Both the position numbers and the translations under genes were made by a program. The notes beneath the pieces were generated by a model. The model had not been told where the DNA came from. It did not search any database and saw only the letters and a program-made list of their open reading frames with translations. DNA of 64,000 nucleotides from Alphaproteobacteria bacterium (GTDB lineage Bacteria; Pseudomonadota; Alphaproteobacteria; SHVP01), in contig JAVJOO010000005.1 of assembly GCA_040216735.1 (NCBI GenBank), positions 124,001 to 188,000 of the forward strand, in the 5' to 3' direction. Shown piece after piece: positions 34,581 to 45,185 of this stretch (within the stretch, counting starts at the first letter, position 1; every line of letters begins with the position of its first letter).

Positions 34581-35708
34581 TCACGGCGCCGTCCCATCCT
34601 CGTTTCGGTAGCGGGCAAGGAAATCGGCAGCAAACGCGTCGAGGGACCCGGCGGCAATGGCGGACCGGAGGTCTGCCATTAGGCGCTGATAAAAACCGAC
34701 GTTGTGCCAGGTCAACAGCGTCGCGCCAAGGATCTCCTTGGATTTGACGAGGTGGTGCAGGTAGGCTCGGCTATAGTCGCGGCTTGCCGCACAGTCCGAG
34801 GTCTCGTCCAGCGGTGTGGGGTCGTCGGCAAAACGGGCATTGCGAATGTTCAGCGGTCCATCGCGGGTGAACGCTTGGCCCGTCCGGCCGGAGCGGGTCG
34901 GCAGAACGCAATCGAACATGTCGATGCCCCGGCGCACGGCCTCGACGATGTCGTCGGGTTTACCGACGCCCATGAGATAGCGCGGCCGGTCCGCCGGCAA
35001 ATGCGGCACCGTCACGTCCAGCACGCCGAGCATTTGGTCCTGCCCCTCGCCGACCGCGAGCCCGCCGATGGCATAGCCCTCGAACCCGATGTCGATCAGG
35101 CGGGCCGCCGATTCGGCCCGCAGCTCGGGATAGACGCCGCCTTGGACAATACCGAACAGCGCCCGGCCCGCCGATGGCCGATACGCCGCGCGGCACCGCA
35201 CCGCCCAATCCATCGACAGCCGCATCGATTTTGCCGCGGTGTCGCGATCAGCTGGGTACGGCGTGCACTCGTCCAATACCATCGCGATATCGACACCGAA
35301 GAGACGCTGCAACTCCACCGCTCGTTCCGGGGACAGCCGGTGCGCGGTCCCGTCGATATGCGACTGAAACGTCACCCCGTCGTCGTCGATCTTGCGTAGC
35401 TTCGCCAGCGACATCACTTGGAACCCGCCCGAGTCGGTCAGAATCGGTCCGTCCCAATTCATGAACCGGTGCAAGCCGCCTAAGGCCGCGATGCGCTCCG
35501 CGCCTGGTCGGAGCATCAAATGGTAGGTATTGCACAGAACGATATCGGCACCGGTGGCGCGGACCTGATCCATGGTGAGGGCCTTGACGGTTGCCGCCGT
35601 TCCCACCGGCATGAAGGCCGGTGTGCGGATCGCGCCATGGGTGGTGGCGATCTCACCGGCGCGCGCCGCGCCGTCGGTTGCATCGATCTGGAAGGGAAGA
35701 TCGCTCAC
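34581..35708 (-). CDS. tgt: tRNA-guanine transglycosylase
   Basis: 375 residues, typical for bacterial Tgt. It exchanges guanine-34 of GUN-anticodon tRNAs for preQ1. Visible motifs are [13 protein letters not shown], the [11 protein letters not shown] catalytic-aspartate segment, [24 protein letters not shown], and [11 protein letters not shown] with the nucleophile region. The start is GTG at 35708, overlapping the queA stop (GTGA); order queA-tgt on one transcript is the usual alphaproteobacterial arrangement. The zinc-binding C-terminus expected near residue 310 onward is present in outline ([17 protein letters not shown]), with only one of the usual cysteines obvious in my reading. Confidence 0.96.
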   Translation of the reverse strand: MSDLPFQIDATDGAARAGEIATTHGAIRTPAFMPVGTAATVKALTMDQVRATGADIVLCNTYHLMLRPGAERIAALGGLHRFMNWDGPILTDSGGFQVMSLAKLRKIDDDGVTFQSHIDGTAHRLSPERAVELQRLFGVDIAMVLDECTPYPADRDTAAKSMRLSMDWAVRCRAAYRPSAGRALFGIVQGGVYPELRAESAARLIDIGFEGYAIGGLAVGEGQDQMLGVLDVTVPHLPADRPRYLMGVGKPDDIVEAVRRGIDMFDCVLPTRSGRTGQAFTRDGPLNIRNARFADDPTPLDETSDCAASRDYSRAYLHHLVKSKEILGATLLTWHNVGFYQRLMADLRSAIAAGSLDAFAADFLARYRNEDGTAP

Positions 35709-36775
35709 GCCCCCCGCTCCAGCAGACAGGCATCGCCGTAGGAATAGAACCGGTAGCCGGTTGCCTTGGCGGTCTCGTAAGCGGCAAGGATGCGCTCCCG
35801 CCCCACTAGCGCCGAGACCAACATCAACAACGTCGACTTGGGCAAATGAAAGTTCGTCAAAAGGGCGTCGACAGCCCTGAAACGATAACCGGGAGTAATG
35901 AAAATATCGGTGTCGCCCTCGAACGCCTGCACCGTGCCGCCTTGATCAGTGGCGCTTTCGAGCAGGCGCAGGCTGGTGGTGCCGACAGCGACGATCCGGC
36001 CATCCCGCGATTTCGCGGCATTCAATGCCGCCGCAGTTTCGGAGGTGACCCGCCCCCACTCCGCGTGCATCGTGTGCGCCGCGATATCCTCGGTCTTGAC
36101 CGGCAGGAAGGTACCCGCGCCGACGTGTAGGGTTACCGTCGCGGTGGCAATCCCGCGCGCGGCGATCGCCGTCAGGAGCCGCTCGGTGAAGTGCAGACCG
36201 GCGGTCGGCGCCGCGACCGCGCCAGGTTCGCGGGCAAACATGGTTTGGTAGGTGTCGCGGTCGCTGTTGTCAGGCGCTCGTTGCGACGCGATGTAGGGCG
36301 GCAGGGGCATCGACCCGAATCGCTCTAACGCCGCCCACAACCCTTCACCTGAGGCATCGAACCGCAGAACGACCTCGCCCGCTTCCCGCTTTTCTTCAAC
36401 CGATGCCGAAAATGCTTCGGCGAAATCGATGCGATCTCCCGGACGGAGGCGGCGCGCAGGCTTGGCGAACGCCGCCCAGGTGTCTTTGTTCATCCGTTTA
36501 TGCAGGGTCAGCTCGACCTTGGAGTCCCTCCGGTGGCCCTGTAGGCGGGCCGGGATCACCCGGGTATCGTTGAACACCAGGATGTCGTCCGGGCGGAGCA
36601 ATCCCGGCAGGTCGGCGACCGCCTTGTGTTGCAGATCGCCGCTGCGCGGCAAGTACAGGAGTTTGGCGGTATCGCGCGGCTCGACCGGCCGCAGCGCGAT
36701 CAGTTCACGCGGCAGCTCGAAGTCGTAGTCTGCGAGGCGTTGTCCGGCAGTGCCGCTATTCAGCGTCGGCGGCAA
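35705..36775 (-). CDS. queA: S-adenosylmethionine:tRNA ribosyltransferase-isomerase
   Basis: 356 residues if begun at TTG 36775, the same length as E. coli QueA. It transfers and isomerises the ribosyl part of SAM onto preQ1-tRNA to give epoxyqueuosine. Signatures: [56 protein letters not shown] and a C-terminal [10 protein letters not shown]. The start is uncertain: no ATG or GTG lies near the conserved DYDF; TTG 36775 overlaps the ppiB end by 20 bases, and CTG 36763 is the only closer alternative. The more distant frame to 36916 is non-conserved. Downstream it overlaps tgt. Confidence 0.93.
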   Translation of the reverse strand: MPPTLNSGTAGQRLADYDFELPRELIALRPVEPRDTAKLLYLPRSGDLQHKAVADLPGLLRPDDILVFNDTRVIPARLQGHRRDSKVELTLHKRMNKDTWAAFAKPARRLRPGDRIDFAEAFSASVEEKREAGEVVLRFDASGEGLWAALERFGSMPLPPYIASQRAPDNSDRDTYQTMFAREPGAVAAPTAGLHFTERLLTAIAARGIATATVTLHVGAGTFLPVKTEDIAAHTMHAEWGRVTSETAAALNAAKSRDGRIVAVGTTSLRLLESATDQGGTVQAFEGDTDIFITPGYRFRAVDALLTNFHLPKSTLLMLVSALVGRERILAAYETAKATGYRFYSYGDACLLERGA

Positions 36776-37226
36776 CCTGCATCCGCACGATTTTATCGGG
36801 GTCGCTGACGGTTCCATTTTGACCGGCCCCGCGCTTGATCCCGTCGACGTGTTCCATCCCGTCGGTGACCTCGCCCCACACGGTGTACTGGCCGTCGAGG
36901 AAATTGGCATCGGCAAAACAGATGAAGAATTGCGAGTTCGCGCTGTCCGGGTGAGCCGAGCGCGCCATCGAGACGGCGCCGCGCGCGTGGGGCGCGTCGG
37001 AAAATTCCGCCGGCAAGTCTGGCTTGTCGGAGCCGCCCGACCCTGTCCCGGTCGGATCGCCCATCTGCGCCATGAACCCTTCGATGACCCGGTGGATCGG
37101 GGTTTCGTCGTAATAGCCCTCGCGGACCAGTTCCTTGATTCGCGCGACGTGCTGCGGCGCGAGGTCCGGGCGTGTTTTGATCGTCACGCGTCCGTCTTTG
37201 AGGTCGAGATAGATCGTGTCTTCCAT
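36756..37226 (-). CDS. ppiB: Cytoplasmic cyclophilin-type peptidyl-prolyl cis-trans isomerase
   Basis: 156 residues without signal peptide. The cyclophilin core is clear: [36 protein letters not shown]-like [23 protein letters not shown], and [24 protein letters not shown], which lines the active site. It accelerates proline isomerisation during folding in the cytosol. It is closely related to the next upstream gene, which carries a signal peptide; the two look like a duplication serving cytosol and periplasm. Its end overlaps the queA start. Confidence 0.94.
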   Translation of the reverse strand: MEDTIYLDLKDGRVTIKTRPDLAPQHVARIKELVREGYYDETPIHRVIEGFMAQMGDPTGTGSGGSDKPDLPAEFSDAPHARGAVSMARSAHPDSANSQFFICFADANFLDGQYTVWGEVTDGMEHVDGIKRGAGQNGTVSDPDKIVRMQVAADAE

Positions 37227-37270
37227 GGGAACCGCCTTTCAATGACGCGTTGGGTTTACCGGTAACGCCG

Positions 37271-37816
37271 TCATTCGACGTCGGCGGCGACTTTGAGACT
37301 GACGATGCGATCGGGTTGACGGACGACGCCGCTTTGGCCGCTACCGCGTTTGATCCGATCGACGAATTCCATGCCCTCGGTCACGCGTCCCCAAATCGAA
37401 TATTGGCGATCAAGCCCAGGTGCGGCCGCGAACATAATGAAGAACTGCGAATTCGCGCTATTGGGATCGCTGGTCCGCGCCATTGACACCGCCCCGCGCA
37501 CATGCCGTTCGTTGCTGAACTCTGCGCGCAAGTCGGGCAAGTCCGAACCGCCCGATCCGGTGCCGGACGGGTCGCCCATTTGCGCCATGAATCCTTCGAT
37601 CACTCGGTGAATCGGCGTATTGTCGTAGAACCCTTGGCGCGCGAGCGTCTTGATCCGCGCGACATGATTGGGCGCAAGATCGGGCCGCAACTCGATCACG
37701 ACGCGGCCGTCCTTAAGGTCGAGATAGAGAGTGTTCTCCGGGTCGGCCGCAACGCTCTGCCCGGTCAACAAAACAAGGGCGACCATCGCCGCACTTAAAC
37801 AACGCCATAGCTTCAT
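37271..37816 (-). CDS. ppiA: Periplasmic cyclophilin-type peptidyl-prolyl cis-trans isomerase
   Basis: 181 residues. MKLWRCLSAAMVALVLLTGQSVAA is a Sec signal peptide, so the enzyme acts in the periplasm. The cyclophilin domain ([71 protein letters not shown]) is nearly parallel to the downstream paralogue. It is 44 bases before that gene and ends the coaD side with a 6-base gap, so gyrA-coaD-ppiA-ppiB-queA-tgt can be read as one long unit. Confidence 0.93.
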   Translation of the reverse strand: MKLWRCLSAAMVALVLLTGQSVAADPENTLYLDLKDGRVVIELRPDLAPNHVARIKTLARQGFYDNTPIHRVIEGFMAQMGDPSGTGSGGSDLPDLRAEFSNERHVRGAVSMARTSDPNSANSQFFIMFAAAPGLDRQYSIWGRVTEGMEFVDRIKRGSGQSGVVRQPDRIVSLKVAADVE

Positions 37817-37822
37817 CGTTCT

Positions 37823-38344
37823 TTACTCGCTTGGTGATCCGGTAAGGTTACTCACTTGCGCCATCAACCGGGTATGGACGCGCGGCGGCACAAAACTCGT
37901 GACGTCGCCGCCGAGCAACGCAATTTCCTTGACGAAGCGCGACGAAATGAAGGTGTGATGCTCGGACGCCATCAGGAATACCGTCTCGATTTCCGGGTTC
38001 ACGCGCGCGTTCATCCCGACCATCTGGAATTCATAGTCGAAATCGGTGACCGCGCGCAGACCGCGAATAATCATCACGGCACCGCATTCGGCCGCGAAAT
38101 GCATCAGCAGGTTTGAAAACGAAACGACCTCGATTTCGGTGCCGTTCTCGCGGGCGATCTCGCCGACCTCGGTGCGCACCATATCGAGTCGGTCGTCCAG
38201 GCCGAAAATCGGGCCTTTGCCCGGATTTGCCGCGACGCCGACAACAAGGTGATCCACCAGTCGCGTCGCGCGTCGGATAATGTCGACATGACCGTTGGTG
38301 ATCGGGTCGAATGTCCCGGGATACACCGCCGTCCGCTTCGCCAC
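37823..38344 (-). CDS. coaD: Phosphopantetheine adenylyltransferase
   Basis: 173 residues from GTG 38344 (GGAGT ribosome-binding site; the longer frame overlaps gyrA and is not conserved). It makes dephospho-CoA from 4'-phosphopantetheine and ATP. The nucleotidyltransferase TAVYPGTFDPITNGHVDIIRRA, the RGLRAVTDFDYEFQM region and the C-terminal SSRFVKEIALLGGDVTSFVP are diagnostic. It begins 4 bases after the gyrA stop. Confidence 0.97.
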   Translation of the reverse strand: MAKRTAVYPGTFDPITNGHVDIIRRATRLVDHLVVGVAANPGKGPIFGLDDRLDMVRTEVGEIARENGTEIEVVSFSNLLMHFAAECGAVMIIRGLRAVTDFDYEFQMVGMNARVNPEIETVFLMASEHHTFISSRFVKEIALLGGDVTSFVPPRVHTRLMAQVSNLTGSPSE

Positions 38345-38348
38345 GTTT

Positions 38349-41258
38349 CTACTCCTGCTCCGATGGTTCATCCGGCGGGATCGCTTCGCCCGCGTCTTGG
38401 ATACCGGCGCTTGCGTCTTCGCCGTCCGACGCCACTTCGACTGGTGCGCCGTCCGTGCCTTCCGCAGCGTCCGGTTCAGCGTCGTCATCCTCGCCCAGGC
38501 GCGCGGCAGAGACAACCTTCTCACCCTCACCGGTCTTGAAGACGATAACGCCCTGCGTGTTGCGTCCGGCGATCCTAATGTCGCCCACGGAAATGCGAAT
38601 GAGCTTGCCGCCGTCAGTGACCAGCATGATGTCGTCGCTGTCGGCCACAGGGAAGGACGCAACCACGGGTCCGTTTCGCTCGGAGGTCTCGATATTGATG
38701 ATCCCCGAGCCGCCTCGATTGGTCATACGGTATTCGTAAGCTGAGGAGCGTTTGCCGAAGCCGTTTTCGGTCAAGGAAAGAATGAACTGCTCGGCGTCCA
38801 TCATCGCGGCAAACGCCGGTTCATCGAGGCGAGCCGCCATTTCGGCGTCGCGCGCTTTTTCAGCGTCCTTGCCATCATAGTCCGAGACCGCCAAGCGGCG
38901 TCGCGCGCCGATGGCCTGGAGGTAGGCTTGGCGCTCGTCCGCATCGGCGGCGGTGTGACGCAGGACCGACATGGAAATGACCTCGTCGCTTCCTTTGAGG
39001 GCCATGCCACGGACGCCGGCGGTCGCCCGGCCGCCCATGAGGCGCACACCCTTCATGGCGAAACGAATGCACTTGCCGCCGCGCGCGACCAAGAGGATGT
39101 CGTCGTCGTCGGCAGCCAGCGAAACGCCGACGAGCCGGTCCCCCTCCTTCAACTTGATGGCGATGATCCCGGTGGTCAGGATGTTGTCGAACTTGTTGAG
39201 CGAGATCGGGCGGACCAGCCCTTCGGCGGTGGCGAAAACCGCCACCAGATCGCCCCACGTCGTCTCGTCCTCGGGAACCGGCAGGATCGTCGCGATCGTT
39301 TCGCCCTCGGCCAGCGGCAGCAGATGGACCATGGGGCGTCCCCGCGCCTGCGGCGTTCCCAGCGGAAGACGATAGGTCTTGAGTTTGTAAACTTTGCCGC
39401 GCGACGAAAAGAACAGTAGTGGCGTGTGGGTGTTAACGACGCTGACCTGCGCCACGAAATCTTCGTCGCGCGTCGACATCCCCGAACGCCCCTTGCCGCC
39501 GCGCCGTTGCGTGCGGTAGGTCGAGAGCGGCACCCGTTTGATATAACCGCCGTGACTGACGGTCACGACCATGTCCTCGCGTTGGATCAGGTCTTCTTCG
39601 TCATACTCGACGAAGCTTTCCTCTATCACTGTTTTGCGCGGGGTTGCGAATTTCTCCTTCATCTCGACAAGTTCGGCCCGGAGAATGCCCATAAGGCGCT
39701 CGCGGCTGCGTAGGATATCGAGATAGTCGAGGATTCTTTCGGCCAACTGCTTGAGTTCGTCGCCGATCTCGTCGCGACCGAGCGCGGTCAGGCGTTGCAG
39801 ACGCAGATCGAGGATCGCACGCGCCTGTTCTTCGGATAGGCGGTAGACCCCGTCTTCCACCCGCCGGCCCGGTTCGTCGATCAAGGCGATCAGCTCGGCC
39901 ACGTCTTCGGCGGGCCAATCGCGCCCGGTCAGCGCTTCGCGGGCGGATGCAGGATCCTTAGCACCGCGAATCATCGCGATGACCTCGTCAATATTCGCCA
40001 CCGCGATCGCCAAGCCGACCAAGACGTGGGCGCGGTCGCGCGCCTTGCCGAGTTCGAACTTGGTCCGCCGCGCGATCACCTCTTCGCGGAAATTGACGAA
40101 GGCTTCGACCAGATCGCGCAGGTTCATGACCCCAGGACGGCCGCCTTGGAGCGCCAGCATATTCACGCCGAACGACGTTTGAAGCCGGGTAAAGCGGTAG
40201 AGCTGGTTCAACACGACGTCGGGATTCACGGTCCGCGAGACTTCGACAACCACGCGGACACCGTCGCGATCGGACTCGTCGCGCAGATCGACGATGCCCT
40301 CGACCCGTTTTTCGCGCGCGACGTCGGCGATTTGTTCGACCAAGTGCGATTTGTTCACTTGGTAGGGTATTTCAGTAATGACGATGGCGGTGCGTTCGCG
40401 CTGCGCATCCTCGAAATGCACTTTGCTGCGAATCACGACCGAGCCGCGACCCGTGCGCAGGCCCTCGCGCAGGCCATTACGGCCCAGGATGATCCCGCCG
40501 GTTGGGAAGTCGGGCCCGGCCACGTATCCCAACATCGCTTCGACGGTGATGTCCGGGTCGTCGACGTAGGCGCAACACGCGTCGATCACTTCGCCCAGAT
40601 TGTGCGGCGGAATGTTGGTCGCCATGCCGACCGCGATGCCGCCGGCGCCGTTGACAAGTAGGTTCGGAAAGCGCGCGGGTAGAACGATCGGCTCGCGCGC
40701 CGAACCGTCGTAGTTGTCCTGGAAATCGACCGTATTCTTGTCGATATCCATGAGCAGGGCATGGGCGGATTCGGCCATGCGGATTTCGGTATAGCGCATC
40801 GCAGCCGCCGGATCGCCATCCATCGACCCGAAGTTGCCCTGCCCGTCGAGCAGTGGCAGACGCATCGAAAAGTTCTGCGCCATCCGCACCATGGCGTCGT
40901 AAATCGCCTGGTCACCGTGGGGGTGATATTTACCCATGACGTCGCCGACGACGCGGGCGGATTTGCGGTAGGGCTTGTTGAAGTCAAAGCCGCTCTCGTT
41001 CATCGAATGCAGGATGCGGCGATGAACCGGTTTGAGACCGTCGCGGGCATCCGGCAGGGCGCGGCTGACGATGACGCTCATGGCATAGTCGAGGTAGGAG
41101 CGTTTCATCTCCTCTTCGATCGTGACCGGCGATACCCCGCTAGGGCCTTGGGGCGGCGCGGGCGGCGTCGGTGCCGATGGTGGCGTGTCGTCGTCGATGG
41201 TCAAATGATCAATCTCATGCGGCGGTAGCGTCGGTATTTGCCCCTCGTCGACCGACAC
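38349..41258 (-). CDS. gyrA: DNA gyrase subunit A
   Basis: 969 residues from GTG 41258. GyrA breaks and rejoins DNA in the supercoiling reaction. Catalytic Tyr156 is in MRYTEIRM; the C-terminal domain has the GyrA box QRRGGKG near residue 580, which separates it from ParC. There is an N-terminal acidic/proline-rich extension of about 44 residues before the conserved [19 protein letters not shown]. In the quinolone region [13 protein letters not shown], the position equivalent to E. coli Ser83 is Gln117, while Asp87 is kept as Asp121. It heads the block running through coaD to tgt. Confidence 0.97.
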   Translation of the reverse strand: MSVDEGQIPTLPPHEIDHLTIDDDTPPSAPTPPAPPQGPSGVSPVTIEEEMKRSYLDYAMSVIVSRALPDARDGLKPVHRRILHSMNESGFDFNKPYRKSARVVGDVMGKYHPHGDQAIYDAMVRMAQNFSMRLPLLDGQGNFGSMDGDPAAAMRYTEIRMAESAHALLMDIDKNTVDFQDNYDGSAREPIVLPARFPNLLVNGAGGIAVGMATNIPPHNLGEVIDACCAYVDDPDITVEAMLGYVAGPDFPTGGIILGRNGLREGLRTGRGSVVIRSKVHFEDAQRERTAIVITEIPYQVNKSHLVEQIADVAREKRVEGIVDLRDESDRDGVRVVVEVSRTVNPDVVLNQLYRFTRLQTSFGVNMLALQGGRPGVMNLRDLVEAFVNFREEVIARRTKFELGKARDRAHVLVGLAIAVANIDEVIAMIRGAKDPASAREALTGRDWPAEDVAELIALIDEPGRRVEDGVYRLSEEQARAILDLRLQRLTALGRDEIGDELKQLAERILDYLDILRSRERLMGILRAELVEMKEKFATPRKTVIEESFVEYDEEDLIQREDMVVTVSHGGYIKRVPLSTYRTQRRGGKGRSGMSTRDEDFVAQVSVVNTHTPLLFFSSRGKVYKLKTYRLPLGTPQARGRPMVHLLPLAEGETIATILPVPEDETTWGDLVAVFATAEGLVRPISLNKFDNILTTGIIAIKLKEGDRLVGVSLAADDDDILLVARGGKCIRFAMKGVRLMGGRATAGVRGMALKGSDEVISMSVLRHTAADADERQAYLQAIGARRRLAVSDYDGKDAEKARDAEMAARLDEPAFAAMMDAEQFILSLTENGFGKRSSAYEYRMTNRGGSGIINIETSERNGPVVASFPVADSDDIMLVTDGGKLIRISVGDIRIAGRNTQGVIVFKTGEGEKVVSAARLGEDDDAEPDAAEGTDGAPVEVASDGEDASAGIQDAGEAIPPDEPSEQE

Positions 41259-41473
41259 CGACCGCCTACCAGATGTAGTATTTGCGGACGCAAAATGACC
41301 GCAACGATCGCGGCCATCCGGGGGCCCTAATATAGCCGATCCGGCACCCGTTTGGACAGCACTATCTCCGGAAAATTTTGTTGTTTATCAGTCCCTTGCA
41401 GCCACCGATCAGGGGTTGCCGCTGATCATGTTGCAGTGCCAAAAATCGCCGCTTCCGCCATCTGCCCGGTCGG

Positions 41474-42601
41474 TCAGTCCAAGGTTTGCCGATACCGCCT
41501 CAGGGCCACCATCAGAACCACCGCGAGAAACGCCAAAAGCGGCCAAACCTCGGGCGCGATATCGCGCCATTCGGCGCCCTTGAGCAAGATTCCGCGAGTG
41601 ATCCGCAGAAAATGGGTCAACGGCAGGACTTCGCCCAGCAGCTGCGCCCACGCCGGCATCCCGCGGTAGGGGAACATAAAGCCGGACAACAGAATCGACG
41701 GGAGGAAAAAGAAGATCGCCATTTGCATCGCCTGCAACTGATTGCGTGCGACCGTCGAAAACATCAGCCCGAGTGCGAGGTTAGTTACAACGAAAACAAT
41801 GACGATTGCGCCGAAGAGCCAGAGATTGCCGACGAATGGCACGTCGAAGATCAGGCGCGCCGCAATCATCACGATCGCCACCTGAATGGCGCCAACGAAC
41901 GAATAGGGAAGAATTTTTCCGAGCAACACTTCGGCGGGGCGCACCGGCATCGACAACAGGTTTTCCATCGTCCCGCGTTCGATTTCGCGGGTCACCGCAA
42001 GCGCCGTCATAATGATCATGGTCATCGTCAAAATCACGCCGATCAACGCCGGTACGATGTTGTACTGGGTGATGCCTTCCGGGTTGTAGGCGCGGTGGAT
42101 CACGATCTCGAACGGTGGCGGGCCAGCGCGCAGCGCAACCAGCGGCCCAGATAGATCATGGCGTAGCGCCAAGGATTGAAGCTCGCGTAGCGCCCCGATC
42201 GCATTGCTCGTCGCTGCCGGATCGGTCGCATCGGCCTCGACCAAGACGCTCGGCCGCATCCCCCGTTGCACGTCGCGCGAAAAATCGGTGGGAATGGTCA
42301 CCGCGAACTGGACTTCGCCCGTCCGTAACATCCGGCGGACGGCGGACTCGTTCTGCACCACGGCGACGATGCGAAAGTAGCCGGTATTCTCCATGGCCCG
42401 CACCAAGCTGCGGCTGAACGCACTGTTGTCGTTGCTCAGAAGTGCCGTGGGCAACGACTTGGGATCACTGTTGATAGCGAAGCCGAACAGCACCAGCTGC
42501 ACGATGGGGATCCCCACCATCATCGCGAAGGTCAACCGGTCGCGCCGCATCTGGACGAATTCCTTGACGACGACGGCGGCAAAGCGGCGAAACGAAAACA
42601 T
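41474..42601 (-). CDS. ABC-2 type transporter permease
   Basis: 375 residues with six predicted membrane helices and a large periplasmic domain after the first (SALSRSLVRAMENTGYF-like region, residues 50-170). The EIERGTMENLLSMPVRPAEVLLGKILPY coupling helix and SGFMFPYRGMPAWAQLLGEVLPLTHFLRI are typical of the YhhJ/YbhR class. It is the last gene of a tetR-hlyD-ATPase-permease operon, with a one-base overlap with the ATPase. Such systems export drugs or hydrophobic compounds through the membrane-fusion partner. Confidence 0.93.
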   Translation of the reverse strand: MFSFRRFAAVVVKEFVQMRRDRLTFAMMVGIPIVQLVLFGFAINSDPKSLPTALLSNDNSAFSRSLVRAMENTGYFRIVAVVQNESAVRRMLRTGEVQFAVTIPTDFSRDVQRGMRPSVLVEADATDPAATSNAIGALRELQSLALRHDLSGPLVALRAGPPPFEIVIHRAYNPEGITQYNIVPALIGVILTMTMIIMTALAVTREIERGTMENLLSMPVRPAEVLLGKILPYSFVGAIQVAIVMIAARLIFDVPFVGNLWLFGAIVIVFVVTNLALGLMFSTVARNQLQAMQMAIFFFLPSILLSGFMFPYRGMPAWAQLLGEVLPLTHFLRITRGILLKGAEWRDIAPEVWPLLAFLAVVLMVALRRYRQTLD

Positions 42602-43533
42602 CAGGCGTTCCCACCGTTCTGATCGCCCATTAGGCGGATGAACACATCTTCCAACGAGGGGACGGTCTCCTGCGCGCTCAGGCCCCGTTGCTGAAGGCCC
42701 GCCATCGTTTGGGCCAATCGCTCACCGTCGCGGCCGCTGATGTGCAGGCGTCGGCCGAACGCCGCGACCGAATCGACGCCCGGACTACGGCGCATTTCGG
42801 CAGCGAGCCCACTTGGTGCGCCATCGACGATCCAGGTGCTGAGGCCTGACTCGGCCACAACCTCGGCGACGGTACCGCGCGCCAGCAAATGGCCATAGGC
42901 GAGGTACGCAATTCGATGACAGCGCTCGGCTTCGTCCATGTAGTGTGTGCTGACCAGGACCGTTATTCCCGATTCAGCCAATTCGTGAATGTTGTCCCAA
43001 AACTCCCGTCGAGCGCTGGGATCGACGCCGGCCGTCGGCTCGTCGAGGAGCAAAAGGTCTGGCCTGTGCATGACCGACGCAGCAAGCGCCAGACGTTGCT
43101 TCCACCCGCCCGACAGGTGGCCAGCGAGTTGCCGCTGCCGCGTGGTCAAACCGAGTCGATCGAGCGTCTCGCGCACCACCTGGCGCGGTTGCTTGACCCC
43201 GTAAATCCGCGCGACGAAATCGAGGTTCTCGCGGATCGAAAGATCCTCATAGAGACTAAAGCGCTGAGTCATGTAGCCAACGCGGCGCTTGATCGCTGCT
43301 GTCTCTCGGATCACGTCGTGGCCGAGGCAGGTCCCGCTACCCGCGTCGGGCCGCAGCAACCCGCACAGCATGCGGATGGTCGTGGTCTTGCCACTGCCGT
43401 TGGGCCCGAGAAAGCCGTAGATCGCACCGCGTTCGACGTCGATGCCGAAATCCTGCACGACGGTTTTACCGCCGAAACTCTTGCTTAGTCCGCGGACCGA
43501 AATGGCGAGGCCGTCCTCGGGTGCGTCGTTCAT
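42601..43533 (-). CDS. ABC transporter ATP-binding protein
   Basis: 310 residues. Walker A is GPNGSGKT (residues 43-50), the signature is LSGGWKQRLALA and Walker B is LLLLDEPTAGVDP, followed by the H-loop STHYMDEAERCHRIAYL. It drives the ABC-2 permease encoded downstream. The C-terminal 80 residues are a small regulatory extension. Its start overlaps the HlyD stop by four bases (ATGA). Confidence 0.96.
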   Translation of the reverse strand: MNDAPEDGLAISVRGLSKSFGGKTVVQDFGIDVERGAIYGFLGPNGSGKTTTIRMLCGLLRPDAGSGTCLGHDVIRETAAIKRRVGYMTQRFSLYEDLSIRENLDFVARIYGVKQPRQVVRETLDRLGLTTRQRQLAGHLSGGWKQRLALAASVMHRPDLLLLDEPTAGVDPSARREFWDNIHELAESGITVLVSTHYMDEAERCHRIAYLAYGHLLARGTVAEVVAESGLSTWIVDGAPSGLAAEMRRSPGVDSVAAFGRRLHISGRDGERLAQTMAGLQQRGLSAQETVPSLEDVFIRLMGDQNGGNA

Positions 43534-44525
43534 GGTGATGGCTCAGCCACCGGCGCGGGCTCGGCCAAGGTCACGTCGAGCGGCTGACCCGGGTGCAGCC
43601 CCTCAACGCTTAGGGGGCGCGCCTCGACCAGGAAAACGAGTTTGCTGCGGGCGCTTTCGCTGTAAATGACCGGCGGCGTGTATTCCGCCTGCGGTGCAAT
43701 GTAGGTGACCGTGGCCGCCCTTGTGTGCGCTGGGATACCCCATCGCAGCCAGACCGGTTGGGCCACCGCGAGCGACACCAGGGTTGCCTCGGGCACGAAG
43801 AACCGGACCACAAGGTTCTCCGGCGGCAATATTTCGACTATCGGCTGGCCGGACTGCACTTGCTCGCCTACCCGGTACAGAGTGTCGGTCACAAGGCCGC
43901 TGGCGGTGCTGAGCCCGGACCGCTTAGATAGCAGCCACTCCGCCTGAACCATCGCTTCGCTGGCCGCGTTCACTCGGGCGCGCGCCGCAGCAATCTCATC
44001 GTCACGCGCGGCCATGCGCCCGCTTTGAATGCGCGCCCGCAGCTCGCCGACGCGCGCCGCATTGCGCGTAACCGAGGCCTCGGCGGCATCTAGCCGTTGC
44101 GCCGCCGCGGCATTGGTTTGGATGAGTTGGCGAACGCGACGCAACTCCGACTCCGACAGGACCAAATCGGCTTCGGCCTGGGCGCGTTGCGCCTCCAATA
44201 CAGCAATCTCGGGGTCGCGCAATCCGGTACGCAGGTTGTCATATGCAAAACGCGCTTCGGCCAGACGGGCAGCGGCTTCGCGCATCGCGGCGCTTTCACG
44301 TTCGTGCTCCAGAATGAAGACGACCTCACCCGGCTGGACGGTATCGCCGCGGCGAACGTTGAGGGTATCGATCGTCCCGCCGGTCGCCGCACCTACCCGG
44401 ACGTACTCGCCCTCAACATAGCCCTGATAGGCGATCGGTCCCTCGTCGGCCGTACCGAAAAGGGCGCCGACGGCCATGACCGCGGCGGCGGCAGTCTCTC
44501 GTATCCAATCGAAGACGTTGCTCAT
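43530..44525 (-). CDS. HlyD family membrane-fusion protein
   Basis: 331 residues. One N-terminal membrane anchor (AAAAVMAVGALFG), a beta-barrel/lipoyl half (YVEGEYVRVGAATGGTIDTLNVRRGDTVQPGEVVFIL), a long coiled-coil hairpin (residues 75-185, rich in A, E, R) and the second half of the lipoyl/barrel domain. It bridges the ABC-2 exporter to an outer-membrane channel, which is not encoded here. The four-base overlaps on both sides show coupled translation with tetR and the ATPase. Confidence 0.93.
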   Translation of the reverse strand: MSNVFDWIRETAAAAVMAVGALFGTADEGPIAYQGYVEGEYVRVGAATGGTIDTLNVRRGDTVQPGEVVFILEHERESAAMREAAARLAEARFAYDNLRTGLRDPEIAVLEAQRAQAEADLVLSESELRRVRQLIQTNAAAAQRLDAAEASVTRNAARVGELRARIQSGRMAARDDEIAAARARVNAASEAMVQAEWLLSKRSGLSTASGLVTDTLYRVGEQVQSGQPIVEILPPENLVVRFFVPEATLVSLAVAQPVWLRWGIPAHTRAATVTYIAPQAEYTPPVIYSESARSKLVFLVEARPLSVEGLHPGQPLDVTLAEPAPVAEPSP

Positions 44526-45184
44526 GGGCCGCTCCTAGGTTGAACGCGCAGGCCGTCGAGGAAGATGTCGATATGGGTCTTCGCGACGACGGCTGGGTCG
44601 ATGGGTTCTTCGTCATGGGGTGCAAAGGCGCCCCGCCACATCGCGGTGAAAGCAAAGGGGGCAATAAGCAAGCGGGCAGTTACCAGCGGGTCGACAGGGC
44701 GAAACTCCCCCTGCTCGACCCCCTTGCCAATGATGCCGGCCAGCAGCCGCAGGCCGCGGGCGGCAACTTCGCGGTGGTAGAACCGGGTCAGGTCCGGAAA
44801 GGTTCGCGCTTCGGCCAGGAGCAATCGTGGCATCGCCACGAGATCGTCGTTGCGCACGACTTCCGCGGCGAACTCGGCGATGCGGCGAAGAAGATCTGCC
44901 ACCGGCCCCTGCCAGGCTGCCGCCTGCGTTTCCAGATTGGCCAGGTTCGGGACAATGGCCGTTCGCACCAGCGATTGGAACAGGTCTTCCTTGCTGCGGA
45001 AGTAGAGGTACAGCGTGCCCTTGGCGACGCCCGCTTCGGTGGCAATGTCGTCAAGCCGGGTGGCGGCATAGCCGCGGGTCAGGAATTGGGTCCGCGCCGC
45101 CCGCAGGATGTCGGTTTCTTTGTCCGCGCGCCGGGTCTCGGGGGCGCTGGATGGGGTTGTCGTGCATGTGTCGGGCATCGCCAA
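44522..45184 (-). CDS. TetR family transcriptional regulator
   Basis: 220 residues. The DNA-binding head is TDILRAARTQFLTRGYAATRLDDIATEAGVAKGTLYLYFRSKEDLFQSLV; the rest is a helical ligand domain (TetR_C class with RFYHREVAARGL). It is the first gene of the exporter operon and a palindrome lies immediately before it, so autorepression and induction by an exported ligand is the simple model. ATG 45184 is one base from the palindrome; ATG 45178 in the same frame is another possible start. Confidence 0.94.
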   Translation of the reverse strand: MAMPDTCTTTPSSAPETRRADKETDILRAARTQFLTRGYAATRLDDIATEAGVAKGTLYLYFRSKEDLFQSLVRTAIVPNLANLETQAAAWQGPVADLLRRIAEFAAEVVRNDDLVAMPRLLLAEARTFPDLTRFYHREVAARGLRLLAGIIGKGVEQGEFRPVDPLVTARLLIAPFAFTAMWRGAFAPHDEEPIDPAVVAKTHIDIFLDGLRVQPRSGP

Positions 45185-45185
45185 A

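Noticed and set aside
41407-41427. Inverted repeat GATCAG...CTGATC downstream of the ABC permease
   Set aside because: Short arms and no U-tract; chance occurrence likely.
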